A DNA stretch of 64,000 bases from an uncultured Pseudodesulfovibrio sp. (GCF_963675635.1 NZ_OY776488.1:3244001-3308000); one strand, 5' to 3'; numbered from the stretch's first letter, positions 8,565-18,616 are shown. Notes: generated by a model not told the origin, from the sequence alone. Numbers and translations are program-made.

Positions 8565-10195
8565 CAGTCTGACATCGAGGCGTTGAAGTGAGCCATGGTG
8601 CAGGTATTCTTCCCTTTGGCTTTGGATTCATACATGGCTTGATCCGCCAATTTGATGAGTTCCTTTTCATCGCACCCTTCGTCGGGACAAATGGCGACGC
8701 CGACGCTTGCGCCGACCTTCACGGTTCCTGACCGCAAGGTGAAATCCCTGCAAAGAGCGGCTACGATCTTGTTCCCCACCTGAACGGCGTCCGCGTCATT
8801 GTTGATTTCGGTCAGAATGATGGCGAACTCATCGCCGCCCAGACGGGCTACGGTATCCGATTCCCTGACAATCGCGGACAACCGTTTCCCGGTCTTTTTC
8901 AATAGCTCATCCCCGGCTTCATGGCCCAGGGTGTCGTTGACGTTCTTGAACCCATCCAGGTCGATATAAAGAATGGCGAGTGTCCGGTTGTGTCTTTTTG
9001 CCAAAGCCATTCCTGTTGACAGATGGTCAAAGAAAAGCTTGCGATTCGGAAGACCTGTCAGGGAGTCGTACATGGCCATGACAATCAGTTGAGACTGGTA
9101 GAGGTTCCTCCGGGTAATAGCCATGGCGAGGTGCCATGCGCCAAATGCAATCAATATGAACAGCACTCCACCACCAGTCAGCAGCTTGAAGACAAGTGCT
9201 TGACTCTGATTGTTTATGATTGTGGGGGGGATGTGAGACAACAACACCCAAGAATAGGCTGAATCGGCGTTCTCGCTCTTGGGCACAGGCCCTGAGGAAG
9301 CCTCGGTGGTTGTTTGGGAGCCGTCCTTCAGGGGGTGAATTACTGCAAAAGAGAAGAGGCCGTTGACAGTTCTGAGCTGTCCCTTTTTCGTGGCCGTAAT
9401 GAACTGCCATTCTTTGGGATACTGGTTGGAAAAGGTTTCATCTGTCCGGTCAGGGTACATGAATCCCCATTCCTTTGTCTTGTCAGGGCCGAGTAGCCAG
9501 TAACCTTCTGTATTGATGAGCATGCTGTCCCCGTGATTTTCGCTCCCAACATCGACGAGCTTTCCGAGCAGCCTGTTTGCTGCGTAGTTGATGATGATGA
9601 CTCCTCTCTTTTTTGCATTTGAGTCAAATACCGGAGTGCCGAAACGGATGATGGGTTTCAGGGGAGTTTCTATCATCTCTTCTTCCACGTTGAGGTCGAG
9701 AGGGGAGACGAATATTTCCCCTTCGGCAAGGGCAATGGTGCCGGTAAAGTAGTACCTTTTCTGCTTATTTTGGAGGTGTGGTGAGGAAACAGCCGAAGGT
9801 GACCCTTCATTCTCGTTGACCCGAATTACTTCCATTCCATGGGCATCCAGAAAGCGGAGTTGGTCGTACACCTTTTTGGCATGCGACATGGCGATGTACT
9901 CTTTCTGGATATCCAGAATCACTGTTTTATCGTCGGAATCGAGATATTCGACAAGCTCGTTTTCCGTGGCGAGAAATTCCACATCGCTGATGATGGCGGC
10001 AAATTCACTCTGAATGGCTGCGGCCTGCAGTTCAATGATGTGCTGTTCCCCTTTTTTGACCTCCTCAAGAAAAGAGGCCATCCCGCTACGGTAGATGAAC
10101 GTAGCGGCACAGAGCAAAAATATGCTGACGATGCCGATAATGATCAAAAAAAGTTTCAGGGCTTTTTGAACTATCATCATATTTTTTTTGAGCAT
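8561..10195 (-). CDS. Membrane diguanylate cyclase with Cache-like sensor
   Basis: Makes c-di-GMP in response to a periplasmic signal. The 544-residue protein has a membrane helix at about 13-35, a periplasmic region of about 300 residues resembling a double Cache sensor, a second helix at about 336-357, then a GGDEF domain. The active-site motif GGDEF is at 453-457 and an intact inhibitory I-site RESD at 444-447, so product inhibition is expected. DSLTGLPNR opens the catalytic domain. It stands alone between convergent and divergent neighbours. The ligand is unknown. Confidence 0.93.
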   Translation of the reverse strand: MLKKNMMIVQKALKLFLIIIGIVSIFLLCAATFIYRSGMASFLEEVKKGEQHIIELQAAAIQSEFAAIISDVEFLATENELVEYLDSDDKTVILDIQKEYIAMSHAKKVYDQLRFLDAHGMEVIRVNENEGSPSAVSSPHLQNKQKRYYFTGTIALAEGEIFVSPLDLNVEEEMIETPLKPIIRFGTPVFDSNAKKRGVIIINYAANRLLGKLVDVGSENHGDSMLINTEGYWLLGPDKTKEWGFMYPDRTDETFSNQYPKEWQFITATKKGQLRTVNGLFSFAVIHPLKDGSQTTTEASSGPVPKSENADSAYSWVLLSHIPPTIINNQSQALVFKLLTGGGVLFILIAFGAWHLAMAITRRNLYQSQLIVMAMYDSLTGLPNRKLFFDHLSTGMALAKRHNRTLAILYIDLDGFKNVNDTLGHEAGDELLKKTGKRLSAIVRESDTVARLGGDEFAIILTEINNDADAVQVGNKIVAALCRDFTLRSGTVKVGASVGVAICPDEGCDEKELIKLADQAMYESKAKGKNTCTMAHFNASMSDC

Positions 10196-10336
10196 GGCGA
10201 GGCCTTTGCACTGAGTTGGTCGTCGGCAGTAATCACAGAGTCAGTATTCATCCGGAACTTTTAGTGTCAAATTTGTCTGTTGGTTTAACAGACAACTATT
10301 GTATAACGGCTCGTGACGCTTTTGTGCAATAGCCGA

Positions 10337-10366
10337 AAAAAGGTCGGATGATCGACCTTTTTTTCA
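10337..10366. terminator. Terminator-like hairpin between diguanylate cyclase and CBS-ACT gene
   Basis: Stem AAAAAGGTCG (10337-10346) with CGACCTTTTT (10353-10362), a 6-base loop and a T-run, readable on both strands. It lies between two divergently transcribed genes, so on the plus strand it either ends an incoming transcript or acts as an attenuator for the CBS-ACT/Liv operon. The rest of 10196-10550 holds no gene. Confidence 0.6.
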
Positions 10367-10440
10367 CAAAACAAATGTTTGCCTCTTGACTTGTACGGTA
10401 AAAATAGGTTTTGAAGTGGTTCGCTGGCGGCCTGCACCGT

Positions 10441-10488
10441 TTACGGATGGAATTGCACCACTCAGTGAAAACGTGTATCCATCCGTAA
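10441..10488 (+). promoter_or_regulatory. 11-bp inverted repeat in leader of CBS-ACT/Liv operon
   Basis: TTACGGATGGA (10441-10451) and its exact complement (10478-10488) are 26 bases apart, 60 bases before the start of the CBS-ACT gene. It may be a split operator or an RNA stem. No regulator is assigned. Confidence 0.4.
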
Positions 10489-10550
10489 CAATTATATGCC
10501 ATTCAGGCCTAACAGGGACCGTCATTGCGGTCATCCAAGGAGGAGAAACC

Positions 10551-11207
10551 ATGTACGTCGGACTGAAAATGCTTCGCGACTTCGTTAAAGTCACCCCCCA
10601 GACTCTGGTCAAGGACGCCCAGAAGCAGCTTGAAGAAAGCAAGCTCTGGATGCTCCTGGTGGTGGACGAAGACGGCAAGCTGGTCGGCTACGTGCGCAAG
10701 GAAGACATCTCCGCTGCCCTGCCCAGCATCATGACCTCCCTGGAAAAACACGAAATCAACTACCTGATGAGCAAGCTGACCGTAGAGAAAATCTACCGCA
10801 CCGACATCAAGACCGTGGCTCCCGAGACCGAAATCGAGGGTGCCGCCGACATGATGTACGAGATGAACCTGGCCGGACTGGCCGTGGTTGACAGTGCCGG
10901 TGAGCTTATCGGGTATATAAATCGAAACGTCATGCTCGACGTGCTTGCCGAAGAAATGGGATACCGCGAGGGCGGCAGCCGCCTCACCATTGAGGTGGAA
11001 GACCGTTCCGGCGTACTCTACGAAGTCGCCGGCGTCATCGCCAACATGAAAATGTCCATCATTTCCACCGGCACTTTCTTTTTTAACGGACGCCGCGTTG
11101 TCGTTGTCCGTATAGATACCGAAGACCCGTCCCCAGTAGAGGCAGCTCTCAAGGACCGGGGCTACAAATTGGTCACTCCCGATGATTTCAGGGGAGAATG
11201 GACCTAA
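10551..11207 (+). CDS. CBS-pair plus ACT domain protein (AcuB-like)
   Basis: A 218-residue cytosolic protein with two CBS motifs (about 1-55 and 75-135; MLLVVDEDGKLVGYVRKEDI and GLAVVDSAGELIGYINRNVM) and a C-terminal ACT domain (about 142-212). CBS pairs typically bind adenine nucleotides and ACT domains bind amino acids, so this is probably a small-molecule sensor. The ATG at 10551 is chosen because AAGGAGGAG precedes it. The open frame to 10386 is not coding-like. It is the first gene before the Liv-type transporter operon and may sense energy or substrate state for it. The precise partner is not known. Confidence 0.88.
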   Translation: MYVGLKMLRDFVKVTPQTLVKDAQKQLEESKLWMLLVVDEDGKLVGYVRKEDISAALPSIMTSLEKHEINYLMSKLTVEKIYRTDIKTVAPETEIEGAADMMYEMNLAGLAVVDSAGELIGYINRNVMLDVLAEEMGYREGGSRLTIEVEDRSGVLYEVAGVIANMKMSIISTGTFFFNGRRVVVVRIDTEDPSPVEAALKDRGYKLVTPDDFRGEWT

Positions 11208-11320
11208 GGGCCTATTCGCCGACTCGGCTGCATATGGACCTGGACGGTGTTATGTAATTCACCGCCAGGCCGTGCAAACGTCGTTTAGACGGGTTTGCTC
11301 TCAACCATAATTGCAGGATT

Positions 11321-12118
11321 ATGGCTTACCTCGACGTCAGTGACGTAACACTCACCTTCAAGGGCATCGCCGCCCTTATGGGGGTGTCGTTCACCGTGGA
11401 ACAGGGGACTATCGCGTCCCTCATTGGTCCAAACGGTGCCGGCAAAACCTCCATGCTCAACTGTATCAGCGGTCGCTATATCCCCGATGGGGGAGCCAGT
11501 GGACCGTGCAAAATTTCCCTGGACGACGAATGTCTGCTGTCCCTTCCGGCGCATAAGCGTACGGAACTGGGACTCTCGCGGACGTTCCAAAACATCGCCC
11601 TGTTCAAGGGATTGTCCGTGCTGGACAACCTCATGGTCGGGCGACACAGTCAGATCAACTATGGTTTGCTATCGTCCATTTTCTACTGGGGCAAAGCCGT
11701 CCGTACCGAGGACAGGCATCGCCGCCGCGTGGAAGATGTGATCGATTTTCTCAACCTATCCCCCTATCGGCACCAACACGCGGGACGCCTTCCCTACGGT
11801 GTGCAGAAAAGGGTGGAACTCGGACGCGCACTTGCCGCCGAACCCAAGCTTATCCTTCTGGATGAGCCGATGGCTGGCATGAACCTCGAAGAAACCGAGG
11901 ACATGGCCAGATATATCTTGGATATCGCCGAAGAATGGGGCGTCACCGTCCTGTTGGTGGAACACGACATGGGAGTTGTCATGGACATCTCCGACAAGGT
12001 CATTGTTCTCGATTTCGGTGCCAAGCTAGCCGAGGGTACGCCGGATGAAGTGCAGGCGGACAAGAATGTCATCGCCGCCTACCTAGGAACCGAGGAAGCT
12101 ACATTTACCGGGAGATAG
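11321..12118 (+). CDS. livG: ABC transporter ATP-binding protein, LivG type
   Basis: One of the two ATPases of a branched-chain-amino-acid-type (HAAT) importer. The 265-residue protein has Walker A GPNGAGKTS, the LivG-specific signature LPYGVQKRVELGRAL in place of LSGGQ, and Walker B LILLDEP. It is the first transporter gene, followed 50 bases later by the acyl-CoA synthetase. The substrate of this subfamily is often an organic or aromatic acid rather than leucine, so the livG name reflects family only. Confidence 0.92.
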   Translation: MAYLDVSDVTLTFKGIAALMGVSFTVEQGTIASLIGPNGAGKTSMLNCISGRYIPDGGASGPCKISLDDECLLSLPAHKRTELGLSRTFQNIALFKGLSVLDNLMVGRHSQINYGLLSSIFYWGKAVRTEDRHRRRVEDVIDFLNLSPYRHQHAGRLPYGVQKRVELGRALAAEPKLILLDEPMAGMNLEETEDMARYILDIAEEWGVTVLLVEHDMGVVMDISDKVIVLDFGAKLAEGTPDEVQADKNVIAAYLGTEEATFTGR

Positions 12119-12168
12119 AAGACTGAAGGTCCGGCCACTTCGGCCGAGAGAAAAAACAAGGAAATTTC

Positions 12169-14082
12169 ATGGCAAAACCATATAAGACAACGTTGCCCCG
12201 ACTGCTGTGCAAACAGGCCGAGGAACGCGGCGAAAAGACCGCCCTGCGAGAGAAGGAATGGGGCGTCTGGCAGGCCGTTTCCTGGCAGAAAAATCTTAAA
12301 GTAACGGCGGAGTTCGCCTGCGGGTTGGAAACACTCGGACTCGGCAAGGGTGATATTGTCATCCTCATCGGTGACAACCGGCCGGAATGGATCTGGGCCG
12401 AGCTCGCCATTCAGGGGCTTGGCGGCATTGCGCTCGGTCTGTATCAGGACTCCCCCGCAGAAGAAATCGAATACATTTTTGCACTGACAGAGTGCAAGCT
12501 GGTGGTGGCCGAAGATCAGGAACAGGTGGATAAAATGCTCTCGTTCCGTGAGAATCTGCCCGACCTCAAGCATATCATCTACCACGAACCCAAAGGTCTC
12601 AAAACCTACGAAGCGGACGTGGACGGGCTCATGGATTTCAAGGCGGTCCGCCGCCTGGGCCGAGAGGGGTGCAAGGATGCTGTCGTCCGTTACAGGGAGA
12701 TGGTCAGCGCGGTCAAACCGGAAACTCCGGCACTGATAGCCACCACATCCGGCACTACGGGCCGTCCCAAGCTGGCAGTGCTTTCGCACGCCAACCTGCT
12801 GTCCATGGCGCACAACCTCGGCAAATACGATCCCAAAAACTCCACCGACGAGTTCGTATCCTTCTTGCCTCTGGCCTGGATGGGCGAGCAGATGATGGCT
12901 GTGGCTTCGGCTCTGCTGTTTGGCTTCTGCGTCAACTTTCCGGAGACCCCGGATACGGCATCCAACGATTCCCGCGAGATAGGGCCGCACTTCATCTTTT
13001 CCCCGCCCCGCGTGTACGAGTCCATTGCGGCCAAGGTGCAGGGCGACATAATGGAGACCACGAGGTTCAAGCGGTTTCTGTATACCCTGTTTCTGCCCAT
13101 CGGGTATGAGTATGTGGATACTGTTTTTGCCGGTAAAAAACCTTCCGCATGGTTGAGGCTCAAGTATTTCATTGCCGATCAGGGACTGTTCCGCGCTTTG
13201 CGTGACCGCCTTGGATTCAGCCGCATGCGCTCGGCTACAACGGGGGGCGCGGCGCTCGGGCCCGATATCTTCCGCTTTTTCCATGCTCTTGGTGTCAGGC
13301 TCAAGCAGATTTACGGACAGACTGAGATCGCGGGTATTTCCTGCATCCATAAGGAGGGTGAAGTTGATTTCACCTCTGTAGGCGCACCCATTCCTGAAAC
13401 CGAAGTGAAGATTACGGAACAGGGTGAGATTGTTTCCCGTTCGCCTGCGGTTTTCCTGGGTTACTACAAGAACGAGGAAGCCACTCGCGAGACCGTGAAC
13501 GAAGACGGTTGGCTGCTTTCGGGTGACGCCGGGTATTTCGACGATAACGGGCGTCTGGTGGTCATCGACCGCTTGAAGGACGTCATGCACCTCAATGACG
13601 GCACGCAATTCTCACCGCAATTTCTGGAGAACAAGGTCAAGTTTTCTCCCTTCCTGCGCGAGTCGGTCGTACTGGGCGGTGGACGCGATTATGTGGCCGC
13701 GATCCTGTGTATCGACATGGCTATTGTCGGGCACTGGGCCGAGACCCAGATGATTACCTACACCACATATCAGGATCTGGCTGCCAAGGAAGAGGTCTAC
13801 GCACTCGTCAAAGCGGAGATAGCCAAGACCAATGCCACGTTACCCAAAGAGACGCAGATCAAGCGATTCTGTCTGCTCTATAAGGAGCTGGACCCGGATG
13901 ACGGCGAGTTGACCCGCACCCGCAAGGTCAGGCGGTCAACCATTAACGAGCGGTATGGCACACTCATCGAGTCGTTGTATTCCGATGTTTGCGCAGTGAA
14001 TCTGGAAACCGAAATCACGTATCAGGATGGTCGTGTGCGTGAAATGTGCGGCGATATCCGCATAGAAGGCATGGAGGCGTAG
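12169..14082 (+). CDS. AMP-dependent long-chain-type acyl-CoA synthetase
   Basis: Activates a carboxylic acid to its CoA thioester at the expense of ATP to AMP. The 637-residue protein belongs to the ANL superfamily. Its P-loop-like motif is TTSGTTGRPK, the A5 region YGQTE, and the A7-A8 region LLSGDAGYFDDNGRLVVIDR. The C-terminal catalytic-lysine region is unusual in lacking an obvious PRT(G/K)K ending but contains TRTRKVRR. It is embedded between livG and livH, so its substrate is very likely what the importer delivers. The substrate cannot be told from sequence. Confidence 0.9.
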   Translation: MAKPYKTTLPRLLCKQAEERGEKTALREKEWGVWQAVSWQKNLKVTAEFACGLETLGLGKGDIVILIGDNRPEWIWAELAIQGLGGIALGLYQDSPAEEIEYIFALTECKLVVAEDQEQVDKMLSFRENLPDLKHIIYHEPKGLKTYEADVDGLMDFKAVRRLGREGCKDAVVRYREMVSAVKPETPALIATTSGTTGRPKLAVLSHANLLSMAHNLGKYDPKNSTDEFVSFLPLAWMGEQMMAVASALLFGFCVNFPETPDTASNDSREIGPHFIFSPPRVYESIAAKVQGDIMETTRFKRFLYTLFLPIGYEYVDTVFAGKKPSAWLRLKYFIADQGLFRALRDRLGFSRMRSATTGGAALGPDIFRFFHALGVRLKQIYGQTEIAGISCIHKEGEVDFTSVGAPIPETEVKITEQGEIVSRSPAVFLGYYKNEEATRETVNEDGWLLSGDAGYFDDNGRLVVIDRLKDVMHLNDGTQFSPQFLENKVKFSPFLRESVVLGGGRDYVAAILCIDMAIVGHWAETQMITYTTYQDLAAKEEVYALVKAEIAKTNATLPKETQIKRFCLLYKELDPDDGELTRTRKVRRSTINERYGTLIESLYSDVCAVNLETEITYQDGRVREMCGDIRIEGMEA

Positions 14083-14083
14083 C

Positions 14084-14971
14084 ATGGAATATTATCTGCA
14101 ACTCATCGTCAACGGACTGGTGGTCGGCGGCATCTATTCCCTGGTCGCGCTGGGGTTTGTCATCATCTACAAGGCGACCAAGGTCGTGAACTTCGCACAG
14201 GGCGAGCTGGTCATGGTCGGGGCGTACATGTGTTTCGCGCTGACCGTCCAGTTCAACATCCCGTTTGTCTGGGCGTTCTTCATTACATTGGGTTTTTCGG
14301 TCCTGCTCGGGCTTGCCATTGAACGCATGGTCCTGCGACCGCTCATCGGCGAGGAACATATTTCGGTTATCATGGTCACCGTGGGCATGAGCTCCGTCCT
14401 CAAGTCGCTGGTGCAGCTCTTTTGGGGGACGCAGATCAAGGTGTACCCGCAAGTGTTGCCAAGTGAACCGATCATGATCGCGGGGCTGCCTGTGGCGCCG
14501 GTCTATATCGCGGCCTTCGCGCTTTCCGCAGTCCTGTTTGCCATCTTCTCGATTTTTTTCAAGTACTCGCGGACAGGGATTGCCATGCGTGCCACGGCAT
14601 TTGACCAGCAGGCCGCGCAATCCATGGGCATCGGTATTAAGAATATCTTTGCCATGAGCTGGTGCATAGCCTGCGTCGTATCTTCTGTGGGCGGTGTGAT
14701 TCTGGGCAACATCAACGGTATCAATTCCCATATCGGACATCTTGGGCTGAAGGTTTTTCCGGCGGTGATTCTCGGCGGGCTGGATTCGCTGCTCGGCGCG
14801 GCGCTCGGCGGGCTGATTATCGGTGTGCTCGAAAACGTGTGTGACGGCGCGGCGCGTCAACTGCTCGGTCTGGGCGGGTTCCGCGAGGTTGCCGCTTTCA
14901 TCATTCTGGTTATCATCCTGATGATTAAGCCATACGGTCTTTTCGGGACCAAAGAGATCGAGAGGGTCTAA
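14084..14971 (+). CDS. livH: ABC transporter permease, LivH type
   Basis: A 295-residue integral inner-membrane permease with about eight hydrophobic segments and the LivH N-terminal pattern (GGIYSLVALGFVIIYKATKV and NFAQGE). It pairs with LivM to form the channel. The start lies 1 base after the acyl-CoA synthetase stop and the end 2 bases before livM, so the genes are translationally coupled. Confidence 0.94.
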   Translation: MEYYLQLIVNGLVVGGIYSLVALGFVIIYKATKVVNFAQGELVMVGAYMCFALTVQFNIPFVWAFFITLGFSVLLGLAIERMVLRPLIGEEHISVIMVTVGMSSVLKSLVQLFWGTQIKVYPQVLPSEPIMIAGLPVAPVYIAAFALSAVLFAIFSIFFKYSRTGIAMRATAFDQQAAQSMGIGIKNIFAMSWCIACVVSSVGGVILGNINGINSHIGHLGLKVFPAVILGGLDSLLGAALGGLIIGVLENVCDGAARQLLGLGGFREVAAFIILVIILMIKPYGLFGTKEIERV

Positions 14972-14973
14972 TA

Positions 14974-16020
14974 ATGCAGGGTAAATGCGGTCTCTTTTTT
15001 ACCTCCTATCGCGGCGAAGCGCAGATCTTCCACTCCGGCTTCCAGAAGCTCATGGTCGGGCTGTTTGTCCTGGCTCTGTGCGTCGCCCCGTTTGTTTTGG
15101 ATACCTTCACGACATCCGTCATGAACCTGATATTCATATCGGTCATCGGGGCTGTGTCTCTCAACCTGCTGACAGGTGTCTGCGGGCAGATATCACTGGG
15201 GCACGGCGCGTTCATCGGTGTAGGAGCTTATGCCGCAGGGCAATGCTCCCTGCATGGCGTCCCGTTTCCACTTGCCATCCTGACAGGCGGCCTGATTACA
15301 GCCATGGTCGGTATGGTTTTTGGTGTCCCTTCGCTTAGGCTCAAGGGCATCTACCTTGCTATTGCGACGCTGGCAGCCCAACTTGTGCTGGAATACGTCT
15401 TTCTGCATGGCGGAGTTTTGACGGGCGGTTCCAACGGCCTGCTCCTTGAACCGCCGCAGATGTTCGGTTTCAGTTTCAATACTGAAGGGCGCATGTATTA
15501 TCTGTTTTTTGCCTTTGCCGCTGCCAGCCTGCTCATGGTGTCCAACATCATGCGCTCAAAATACGGGCGCGCGTTTGTGTCCATTCGCGATTTCTATTTG
15601 TCAGCTGAAATCGTGGGTGTGAACCTGTTCTGGTACAAGCTCATCGCTTTCGGTGTCAGTTCATTTCTGGCTGGCGTGGCAGGCGGGTTGTGGGGACATT
15701 ATACCGGATATATTTCTGCCGAGCAGTTCAACATCGGGTTGTCCATTTCCTATCTCGCCATGATTATCATCGGCGGGCTGGGGTCGGTCATTGGTTCGGT
15801 GTTCGGTGCCATCTTCATCGTGCTTCTGCCTGAAGTCCTCAATATCATAGCCAACGGCGTGGGAACCTACCTGCCTGATATCGCCCAGCATATCGTGGCT
15901 CTACGCGAAGGCGTGTTCGGTCTTGTGCTTATTCTATTCCTGATTTTCGAGCCTGAAGGGCTTGCGAACCGCTGGCGGCTGGTCAAGGCGTATTGGAAGC
16001 TGTACCCGTTTGCCCATTAG
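14974..16020 (+). CDS. livM: ABC transporter permease, LivM type
   Basis: A 348-residue second permease of the HAAT importer. Hallmarks are LNLLTGVCGQISLGHGAF, GVPSLRLKGIYLAIATLA and the C-terminal GGLGSVIGSVFGA segment. There are about nine hydrophobic stretches. The gene is tightly coupled to livH and followed by a 93-base gap with a hairpin before livK. Confidence 0.94.
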   Translation: MQGKCGLFFTSYRGEAQIFHSGFQKLMVGLFVLALCVAPFVLDTFTTSVMNLIFISVIGAVSLNLLTGVCGQISLGHGAFIGVGAYAAGQCSLHGVPFPLAILTGGLITAMVGMVFGVPSLRLKGIYLAIATLAAQLVLEYVFLHGGVLTGGSNGLLLEPPQMFGFSFNTEGRMYYLFFAFAAASLLMVSNIMRSKYGRAFVSIRDFYLSAEIVGVNLFWYKLIAFGVSSFLAGVAGGLWGHYTGYISAEQFNIGLSISYLAMIIIGGLGSVIGSVFGAIFIVLLPEVLNIIANGVGTYLPDIAQHIVALREGVFGLVLILFLIFEPEGLANRWRLVKAYWKLYPFAH

Positions 16021-16056
16021 ACATAATCCCGTGAAAGTCGGGTTGAAAATAGAAAT

Positions 16057-16086
16057 GACGCCTCACTCACGTGAGGGGGGCGTGTC
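16057..16086 (+). other. Intercistronic hairpin before livK
   Basis: Stem CCTCAC (16061-16066) with GTGAGG (16071-16076), extended by GACG/CGTGTC. No T-run follows and the livK ribosome-binding site comes 15-20 bases later. It may be an mRNA-stabilising or processing stem rather than a terminator. Confidence 0.45.
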
Positions 16087-16113
16087 AACCTCAATCCCTT
16101 AGGAGACAATAAC

Positions 16114-17328
16114 ATGAGGGTAGGTACTATCATAACTGCGGTCTGCATCACGCTTTTTGCCGGGCTGATGCTGTTTGGCTGCGGAGGCGAAGACAAGAAA
16201 CCGGCTGAAACCTCAACCAAAGAGGAGTCCCCCATTATGGTGGGCGGCCTCATCGACATGTCCGGTCCCACTTCGTCCGTGGGCGTTCCCTATGCAGAAG
16301 GCATCAAGGGCGGTGTTACGTATGTCAACGAAAATGGCGGTATCGACGGGCGCATGATCGAACTCAATCTTCAGGACACTGCCTATAATGTCCAGCAGGG
16401 GCTTTCCCTCTACAAGAAGATGGTCAACACCGACAAGGTCGTCTGTATTCAAGGGTATGGGTCGGCTGTGACCGAAGCACTGATTCGCAATCTGGCCAAG
16501 GACAAGGTCCCCGATATCTCCGCATCCTATTCGGCGCACCTGACCGATCCGAAAAAGGCTCCCTACAACTTTTTCATCGCGGCTGATTATTCCACCCAGG
16601 CCCGTGCCGCCATCAAGTACTTCCATGAGAACTGGAAGGGCGAAGGTGCCCCGAAAATCGCATTCATCTACCCCGATCATCCGTATGGTCTGGCCCCCAT
16701 TGCCGGTGCCAAGGCGTACGCAGAAGAGCTCGGTTACGATATCGTGGGTGAAGCCAATGTCTCGCTCAAGGCTATCGACGCCACGACCGAACTGCTGCCC
16801 CTCAAGGATCTGGCCCCCGACTTCTGCTGGATCGGCGGGACCACACCGTCCACCTCGGTCATTCTCAAATCCGCCAAGAACATCGGCATGAACACGACCT
16901 TCTTCACCAACATCTGGGGCTCTGACGAGAATCTGCCCAGGCTGGCCGGAGATGACGCCAACGGTGCCTATTCCAATCAGGCTGCCGCAGTCTATGGGCA
17001 GGATGTTCCCGGCATGAAGGCCATAATGCAGATCACCGACAATAAGCCGCAGATGACGCATTACACCCGTGGATTCGTGTCCGTTCTGGTCATGGCTGAA
17101 GGTCTCAAGCGTGCTGCCGCAAATGGTCCGATCACCGGCGAATCCCTCAAGACCGCTCTGGAAACCCTGCGCGACTTCGACCCCATGGGACTGGCTCCGC
17201 TTATCTCCTACTTCCCGGATGATCATCGCCCGAACATGGCTGTGTTCCTGTATGTCATCAAGGACGGCAAGCTGACCTTCGTGAAAGAAGAGATTCTGAA
17301 TCGACGAGCTGACTGGTTGGGGCATTAA
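16114..17328 (+). CDS. livK: Liv-type substrate-binding lipoprotein
   Basis: Periplasmic solute receptor of the importer. The 404-residue protein has a lipoprotein signal peptide with lipobox LFGC, lipidated cysteine C23, then a type I periplasmic-binding fold (ligand-binding receptor family). It starts after TTAGGAGA. Hairpins lie on both sides of the gene (16057-16086 and 17408-17437), which would fit the higher expression usually needed for the binding protein. The ligand is unknown. The neighbouring acyl-CoA ligases argue for an organic or aryl acid. Confidence 0.93.
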   Translation: MRVGTIITAVCITLFAGLMLFGCGGEDKKPAETSTKEESPIMVGGLIDMSGPTSSVGVPYAEGIKGGVTYVNENGGIDGRMIELNLQDTAYNVQQGLSLYKKMVNTDKVVCIQGYGSAVTEALIRNLAKDKVPDISASYSAHLTDPKKAPYNFFIAADYSTQARAAIKYFHENWKGEGAPKIAFIYPDHPYGLAPIAGAKAYAEELGYDIVGEANVSLKAIDATTELLPLKDLAPDFCWIGGTTPSTSVILKSAKNIGMNTTFFTNIWGSDENLPRLAGDDANGAYSNQAAAVYGQDVPGMKAIMQITDNKPQMTHYTRGFVSVLVMAEGLKRAAANGPITGESLKTALETLRDFDPMGLAPLISYFPDDHRPNMAVFLYVIKDGKLTFVKEEILNRRADWLGH

Positions 17329-17407
17329 GCTGTAAAAAAATCCGTGCTGGCTTCGTTGCTTTGGCAAAATCAGCCCGGTTTTGAACAGCTTTGAAGAAAC
17401 AGAAAAA

Positions 17408-17437
17408 GGCCGGGGTCGGTTCCAATCGCCCCCGGCC
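17408..17437 (+). other. Intercistronic hairpin between livK and livF
   Basis: Eight-pair GC-only stem GGCCGGGG (17408-17415) with CCCCGGCC (17430-17437) and a 14-base loop, with no T-run. It ends just before the livF ribosome-binding site. It probably protects livK mRNA from 3' decay or partially attenuates livF. Confidence 0.55.
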
Positions 17438-17455
17438 ATATCGAGGGAGTATTCC

Positions 17456-18256
17456 TTGAGTAACGTACTGAAGGTCGAAAATCTGGAAGTCGTCTACAAT
17501 GACGTCGTTCTTGTCCTGAAAGGGTTGTCCCTGGCTTGTCCTTTGGGTGAAATCACTGCCCTGCTCGGTGCCAATGGTGCAGGCAAGTCCACGACCTTGA
17601 AAGCTATTTCCGGGCTGCTTGAAACCGAGGATGGTGAAGTCACGGACGGGACCATTCTCTACAAGGACGAACCGATTCAGGGCACTATCCCTGAGAAAAT
17701 CGTCAGAAAGGGCATATTCCAGGTCATGGAAGGCCGCCGTATTTTCGAAGATCTGACCGTGGAAGAGAATCTCAAGTGCGGAGCGTTTACCCGCCCTCGT
17801 TCCGAGATCACTGAATCCATGGAAAAGGTATATGAATACTTTCCCCGTCTTCGGGAGCGGCGCAAGCAGCTTGCGGGATACATGTCCGGCGGTGAACAGC
17901 AGATGTGCGCCATCGGCCGGGCCATTATGGCGAAACCCGACCTGCTTCTTCTCGATGAGCCTTCTCTTGGTCTGGCTCCACTGCTGGTTGAAGAAATTTT
18001 CGACATCATCAAGAAGATCAACGCCGAACAGGGCGTAACCATCCTGCTTGTGGAACAGAATGCCCGCGCAGCCTTGTCCGTGGCGCAACAGGCGTACATC
18101 ATGGAGAACGGACGAGTTGTCATGGACGGCACATCCGCCGAGTTGCTCAATAATCCAGATGTGCAGGAATTCTATCTCGGCATGGGCAAGAGCGGCGACA
18201 AGCGGAGCTATCGTGATGTGAAGCATTATCGCCGCCGCAAGCGTTGGCTGGGTTGA
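17456..18256 (+). CDS. livF: ABC transporter ATP-binding protein, LivF type
   Basis: The second ATPase of the importer. Walker A is GANGAGKST, signature YMSGGEQQMCAIGRA and Walker B LLLLDEPSLGLAP, all standard for LivF. A TTG at 17456 is chosen because GAGGGAG precedes it at good spacing and the family N-terminus (SNVLKVENLEVVY) begins there, giving 266 residues. The in-frame ATG at 17381 would translate through the GC hairpin and is unlikely. The C-terminus is basic (RRRKRW). Confidence 0.92.
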   Translation: MSNVLKVENLEVVYNDVVLVLKGLSLACPLGEITALLGANGAGKSTTLKAISGLLETEDGEVTDGTILYKDEPIQGTIPEKIVRKGIFQVMEGRRIFEDLTVEENLKCGAFTRPRSEITESMEKVYEYFPRLRERRKQLAGYMSGGEQQMCAIGRAIMAKPDLLLLDEPSLGLAPLLVEEIFDIIKKINAEQGVTILLVEQNARAALSVAQQAYIMENGRVVMDGTSAELLNNPDVQEFYLGMGKSGDKRSYRDVKHYRRRKRWLG

Positions 18257-18616
18257 TGACTGTCCATCACGGGGTGGCTGCGCATTGTCCGGACTTCATT
18301 TAATCCTCAACGGAGCGCTGTTACACCTCCGGTTAAATTTCGTTCGACAAAATACAAATCGCCCCGGCTCTGAACGGTCTTCAAGTGTGGAAGAAAGACG
18401 TTGTTTGGTTCTGGAGCATCCATGGCTTTTGGGTTTTGGTAGAATTGTTTTTTGATCTGTCGTAAAAGGAAATGAACCATATTTTGAAACTGACTTCTAC
18501 GCCGCTTCATTCTCTTTTCACAGTGGCATGACCTGTTCGCGGCGTAACGACAAAAAGTTTTGGAGAGGCTAAAGAACCTTTTTCAAGAGGTTTTCTGGCC
18601 GCCGGAGGCATCCTCT
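18257..18616. other. Intergenic region between livF and paaK-like gene
   Basis: 360 bases with no credible gene and no strong terminator. A short minus-strand open frame (18307-18510) has no coding character. The ligase gene downstream may have its own promoter here, but I cannot place one with confidence. Confidence 0.4.

Noticed and set aside
12079..13608. 509-codon open frame opposite the acyl-CoA synthetase
   Set aside because: Antisense shadow without recognisable domain.
18515..18550. Sigma-54-like promoter (TGGCATG...TTCGC) before the PaaK-like gene
   Set aside because: The distance between the GG and GC elements is 12, not 10.
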